From NCBI GenBank assembly GCA_029204225.1, contig CM055100.1:3076589-3140588 (forward strand): a stretch of DNA of 64,000 nt. Reading direction: 5' to 3'. Position 1 is the stretch's first letter, and each line of letters starts with the position of its first letter. Shown in pieces: positions 59,641-64,000 of the stretch. A program made the translations under genes and the position numbers. Origin of the DNA: Diphasiastrum complanatum (taxonomy: Eukaryota; Streptophyta; Lycopodiopsida; Lycopodiales; Lycopodiaceae). The notes beneath the pieces were generated by a model that worked only from the letters and a program-made list of their open reading frames with translations, was not told where the DNA came from and searched no databases.

Positions 59641-60943
59641 AGTTGGCAAGCAAATAGATACTGATGGAATTTTGGAGGGGGGTGCTACCGAATTTCATCC
59701 GGCATCACCAGGAAGTGATGGGGGGAATACAGAGATTCAACCGGCCTCACCCGACAGTGATGACACCCTAGACTCAGAAAAACTATTGCAAACCTTAGGC
59801 AAGGCAATTTTAGAACTTCATCAGAGCAATAAACAACGGGATAAACAAATGCAGAATCTATTTAATCAACTGCAAGCAATTAACTCTAACAACTTGGGCT
59901 ACCAACCGAAAATATTTTCCGGCGATAAAAAGTTTAAACGTCCGGAAGTTGTTGAAGACTGGATAAACTGTTGGACAAGCTATTTTAGCTTGCACAATGT
60001 CCCAGAGGATAAACGAAGATCATCGGTTCTATTGTATCTGGAAGGTAAAGCCTCTTCTTGGTGGAGGGAACTTTCCACAAAATCGGTGACTTGGGCTGGA
60101 TTCCTGACGGAATTCCGGAAAGCTTTTGTCACAATAGATGATTCCGAGCTGTATATTTGGTTTATCAACTGCAAAATGGGCAGCCGAGAACTGGACGGTT
60201 ATGTCCAAGAGTTCTTGGACTCTTTGGCCAAGGCGCCGCTTTTTGATCGTAAGTTAGCACAGTGGCAATTTATTGCTGGACTGCTAGCTGACTATCAAAA
60301 TGAATGCAAACGAAATATCATCAACTCACTAGAGGATGCTATCCATGTGGCAAAAGCCTATGATAGTACAATTGTTGCATCACAGAAAAGCGTGCACGGC
60401 CAAACGGCCCCGAAACCCAAGCAAGAGAAATCTAACAAGCGTAAGAAGCACTTTTTTGATGAGTTGGAAGCAGAAGCATACCAACAGTCAATGAAAAAGA
60501 AGAATAAGAAGAAATTGGTGGTAAAAGACAAAGCACGGTTGGCGACACTTAAACAGAATCTGTGTTTCCTCTGCAATAAACTCGAGCACCGTGCCAAACA
60601 GTGCCCTAAACGGAAAGCAAAGTCATCAAGTTTCATGACTGTGGATTTATCGGCAGGTAAATTGGAAGTCAATTTGTTAAATAATTGTGACTGTACTTGT
60701 AACTTTATTGCAATCTCTTTCAAGCCTAGTAAATTGTTTCGTGTGAGAGGCAATATTTTAGGGAAAGACATGAATGTGCTATTTGAATCTGGTAGTACTC
60801 ACAATTTTTTGAATGCTCGACTTGTGCATAAGCTCCGAGTGCCCACCATGGCCAGTGATCACCGTTACATGGTCCGTCTTGCCTCAGGGTCGGACACTGA
60901 GATTTGGGATGTCAAAGTCTCGAACTTTGAGCTTTGGATGTAG
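59640..60943 (+). pseudogene. gag-protease ORF of the terminal chromovirus
   Basis: A frame of more than 420 residues: capsid (YQPKIFSGDKKFKRPEVVED, LYLEGKASSWWRELSTKSV), coiled/basic segment, zinc knuckle CFLCNKLEHRAKQC (CX2CX4HX4C), then protease with VLFESGSTHNFLN, where the catalytic Asp of DSG is Glu. The frame has no ATG near its start; it opens after TTTTCAG. It ends at a TAG (60941-60943) within the protease, whose remainder (MNLDRTDVILGYEW) follows in frame. Confidence 0.82.
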
Positions 60944-63900
60944 GACTATGTTGAGCCGTTGGATTTCCATGTCATGAATCTGGACCGGACTGATGTCATT
61001 TTGGGCTATGAATGGTTTTTTGGCAATCAGACTCTTTAGAGATAGATTTTAGAAATCATTCTATGGTATTTAAAGATAAGCCTCATCAGATTGTCTCTAT
61101 TTCTGGAGAGACCGATGTACTTCCATCGCCGATGATTTCCTCGGCTGAATTAATTGAGAAACTTCAAGATTCTGAGTATGAACTCTTTCACTTGCTTTTG
61201 AAATCTCGTATGCATTGTGATGTTGGGGATGTGAATGTGTTTTCATGCTTTAGCACCAGAAATTCGCATTAGGAACAACACCTTTTGCAAGATTTAAAGC
61301 AAGAGTTTAATGAAGTTTTTCCGAAGCAGCTACCTTATGGACTACCACCTGCTCGGTCAGTAGATCATAAGATAGATCTTTTGTCCGATAGTCGTCCTAT
61401 CTTCAGACAACCATATCGGTTTAGTCAGAAGGAAGAGGAAGAAGTGGCTAGGCAGATTGAGGAGTATCTCAAGATGGGACACATAAGACCAAGTAAATCT
61501 CCATGGGGAGCACCTATCCTTCTTAAGAGTAAGAAAGATGGGAGTTTCCGGCTATGTGTAGATTACAAGGGTATGAACAAGCTAACAGTTAAAAATAAAT
61601 ATCTGTTGCCTAGGATGGACGATCTCATAGATCGATTGAATGGAGCTACATACTTCACGAAAATTGATCTATGTACGGGGGATACCATCAGATTAGGATA
61701 CATCCGAAAGATGTATCTAAGACTGGTTTTAGGACCAGGTTTGGCCACTACGAGTTTCTTGTATTGCCCTTTGGTTTGACAAATGCTCCGACTACTTTCC
61801 AGCAAATGATGAACGATTTGTTTCGTCCATATTTGGGGAGGTTCATAGTAGTGTTTTCAGACGATATTCTAATCTATAGCAGAACACCCAAAGAGCATGC
61901 TAAGCATCTCCGTACTGTCTTACGTATATTAAGACAAGAGAAGCTTCATCGAAAGAATCAAAGTGCAAATTCTTCAAGAATGAACTTCTTTACCTAGGTC
62001 ATAAGATCACCTTCTTTGGGATCAAGATTGACGAGGAAAAGGTGAAGACGGTAGTGGAATGGCCAATTCCTAAAACTGTGCGTGAGCTTAAGTCATTCTT
62101 AGATTTCACTATGTTTTTCTGTAGATTTGCAGAGGAGTACTTGAAGATTGCTACACCTCTCAACGATATGTTGAAAGGCGTGAAAAGCCGCAAAGGTAGG
62201 CCAAGTCCTCCTATTAGGTGGAATGAGAAATTAGATGAGAGTTTTCGGAAACTCAAGCTTCTAATTGCCTCAGCTCCAGTTTTGAGGATAGCGGATCCAG
62301 ATTTGTCATTTGCTGACGCGAGTGATACGGCTATTGGAGCTATTCTCTTACAGGAGGGTCAGCCCATTGCCTTTGAAAGTAAGAAACTAACCGATGCACA
62401 AGTCAGGTACACCACTCATGAAAAAGAGCTTTTTGCTATGATCCATGCTTTGAAATCATGGAGGCATTACCTGTACGGTAATAAATTCGTGGTTAATACA
62501 GATCATCAACCTTTGAAGTATTTTTGTAATCAGAATGATTTGCGTGGTCGTGAGGCCAGATGGGCCAAACTCATGCAAGAATTTGACTTTGAAGTGCGGT
62601 ATATCAGGGGCTCATCTAATCAGGTGGCTGATGCACTTAGTCGAATTGGTGAAGTGAATGAACTTTCCTTCACTGAGATCAGTACGGACTTTTATCTCTC
62701 CCTGAGAGGTCTTTATGAGAAAGACCCACATTTTGGACCAATCTGGAATAGGGTTCTAGTAGTTTCATCAAGCGGGACTGGTGATCATGGTGATCAGTTG
62801 GGGGGGAAGGACATAAAGGGTTTTGATGACTTCTCTATCCATAATGGACTTTTGTTCAGGAAAGGGAAGGTTTGTGTGCCTAATGTGGATGTCGTTAAGA
62901 ATAAAATTCTTTATGAATGTCATGAATCACCATGCGCAGGACATCCCGGCATACATCATACATTGGATTTGATACGAAGGGATTTTTATTGGCCAAAACT
63001 CAAGCCCTTTGTAGAATCTTATGTGGTCAAGTGTGTCCAATGCCAGTTGAATAAAGCTAAACGCCATAAGGCGAGCGGTTTGTTACATCCACTGGATATC
63101 CTTGATAAGCGATGGGATAGTATTTCCATGGATTTCGTGGTTGGGTTACCTCAGACGAATAAACAACATGATGCAATTTGGGTTGTGGTCGACCGTCTTA
63201 CCAAATTGGCTACGTTTATTCCGGTAAAGATCACCGCAAAGGCTTTTGATTTAGCTCAGATATTTGTAGAGCGTCTGTTTAGGCTTTAAGTGATATTGTG
63301 AGCGATCGTGATCCGAAGTTCACCGGTCACTTTTGGTCAGCCGTATTCGCTAAACTAGAGACGACACTGAGCTTGGATTCTTCTGATCATCCTGAGACGG
63401 ATGGACAGACAGAAAGAACAAATCAGACGATGGAACAAATGCTTCAGGCATATGTTTCCAGATGACAATCTGATTGGAAAAAGTATCTTCCATTAATCGA
63501 GTTTGCCTATAATAGTAGTCAGCATTCGGCTACCGGTTATAGCCCATTTATGCTTATGTACGGTTTTGAGCCTAGATCACCCATTGTGGTTTAGACTCAA
63601 ATGATCAAGTTTTAGAAAGTAGCAGATTTCCTAAATGATGCTAAAAATGCTACGGATTGCACATAAAAATGTCCAGAGTGCCCAGGATAGGGACAAACAT
63701 TATGCAAATCTAAAAAGAATACCGAGAGACTTCCAAGTGGGAGATTGGGTATATTTGAGAATCCCAAAGGATTCAAGTGTAATGCATACCGGCAAGCATT
63801 ATAAGTTGTCCCCTACATAGATGGAATTTTCAGAAAAGGAAAGGCATGGTTACAATAATCCCGTATTTCACGTTAGTCGTCTCAAAAAGAGTCTACGTGA

Positions 63901-64000
63901 AGGAGAGCATCTTGGATCTGGAGATTAGTTGGACCTGTTGGATGAATTATCGGGTGTACCTCGTCTTGAACCCATAAAGATCTTGGATACAAGAACGAAA
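60944..64000 (+). pseudogene. pol of the terminal chromovirus (RT to integrase and chromodomain start)
   Basis: [14 protein letters not shown] and [17 protein letters not shown] open RT. A frameshift at about 61670 follows, then [19 protein letters not shown] and the active site [12 protein letters not shown] second frameshift at about 61960 is followed by a 415-residue frame with DEEKVKTVVEWPIPKT, RNase H (HEKELFAMIHALKSWRHYLY, NTDHQPLKYF, VADALSRI), integrase finger HPGIHHTLDLIRRDFYWPKL, the CVQC pair, and SISMDFVVGLP. After a stop near 63287: SDRDPKFTGHFW, TDGQTERTNQ, later FQVGDWVYLRIP and HVSRLKKSL. Several stops after 63460. Confidence 0.87.

Overview
The window is nuclear DNA from a land plant, most likely a seed plant with a large, transposon-rich genome. 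The evidence is five short exons with plant-type splice sites that encode a chloroplast Deg-type protease, introns of several kb, and tRNA-iMet and tRNA-Asp primed Ty3 and Ty1 LTR retrotransposons, several of them chromoviruses. The species cannot be read from the sequence. I found no bacterial genes, rRNA, tRNA or CRISPR.

Layout. (1) 1-13429 is part of a minus-strand host gene that I identify as DEG2. Exons lie at about 12.6, 12.4, 10.7 and 3.3 kb, with a probable further 5' exon at 13.2-13.4 kb. The 3' part, including the catalytic Asp and Ser, lies beyond base 1. A complete 6.2-kb chromovirus (4352-10561, TSD CCTAA) sits in the 7.3-kb intron, and the next intron holds a MITE and an older chromovirus relic. 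(2) 14960-15243 is an old LTR with its primer site. (3) 16103-27980 is a decayed minus-strand hAT transposase gene. One of its exons is split by a Ty3 element (17567-26253, TSD CCCAA). That element itself contains a chromovirus (20329-25790) of the same family as the one in DEG2. (4) 28.0-37.7 kb is a graveyard of Ty1 and Ty3 fragments, with one clear solo LTR (33800-34685, TSD ACGTT). (5) 37738-52937 is a Ty1/copia element split by a 9.5-kb block. The block holds a tRNA-Asp-primed Ty3 gag and LTR, a tandem array with 21-bp palindromes, a coiled-coil remnant fused to a second copia fragment, and a DUF7869-like transposon remnant. (6) 53.0-57.6 kb is another decayed four-zinc-finger gag with a 24-bp-type minisatellite in its leader. 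(7) 57670-64000 is the 5' LTR, gag and most of pol of a further chromovirus that runs off the window.

Most coding sequence here is broken. The exceptions are the DEG2 exons, which keep reading frame and splice phase, and a few long retroelement domains. The nesting gives a relative chronology: hAT gene first, then the Ty3 element in its exon, then chromovirus insertions into that Ty3 element.

The most unusual signals are these: a chromovirus family whose LTRs end in AGTTA...TAACT instead of TG...CA; a chromovirus copy whose two flanks come from different positions of its host element, implying recombination between two insertions; elements with almost identical LTRs but dead coding regions; short tandem repeats between primer site and gag in three different element families; and a 2.4-kb array carrying eight copies of a 21-bp hyphenated palindrome.
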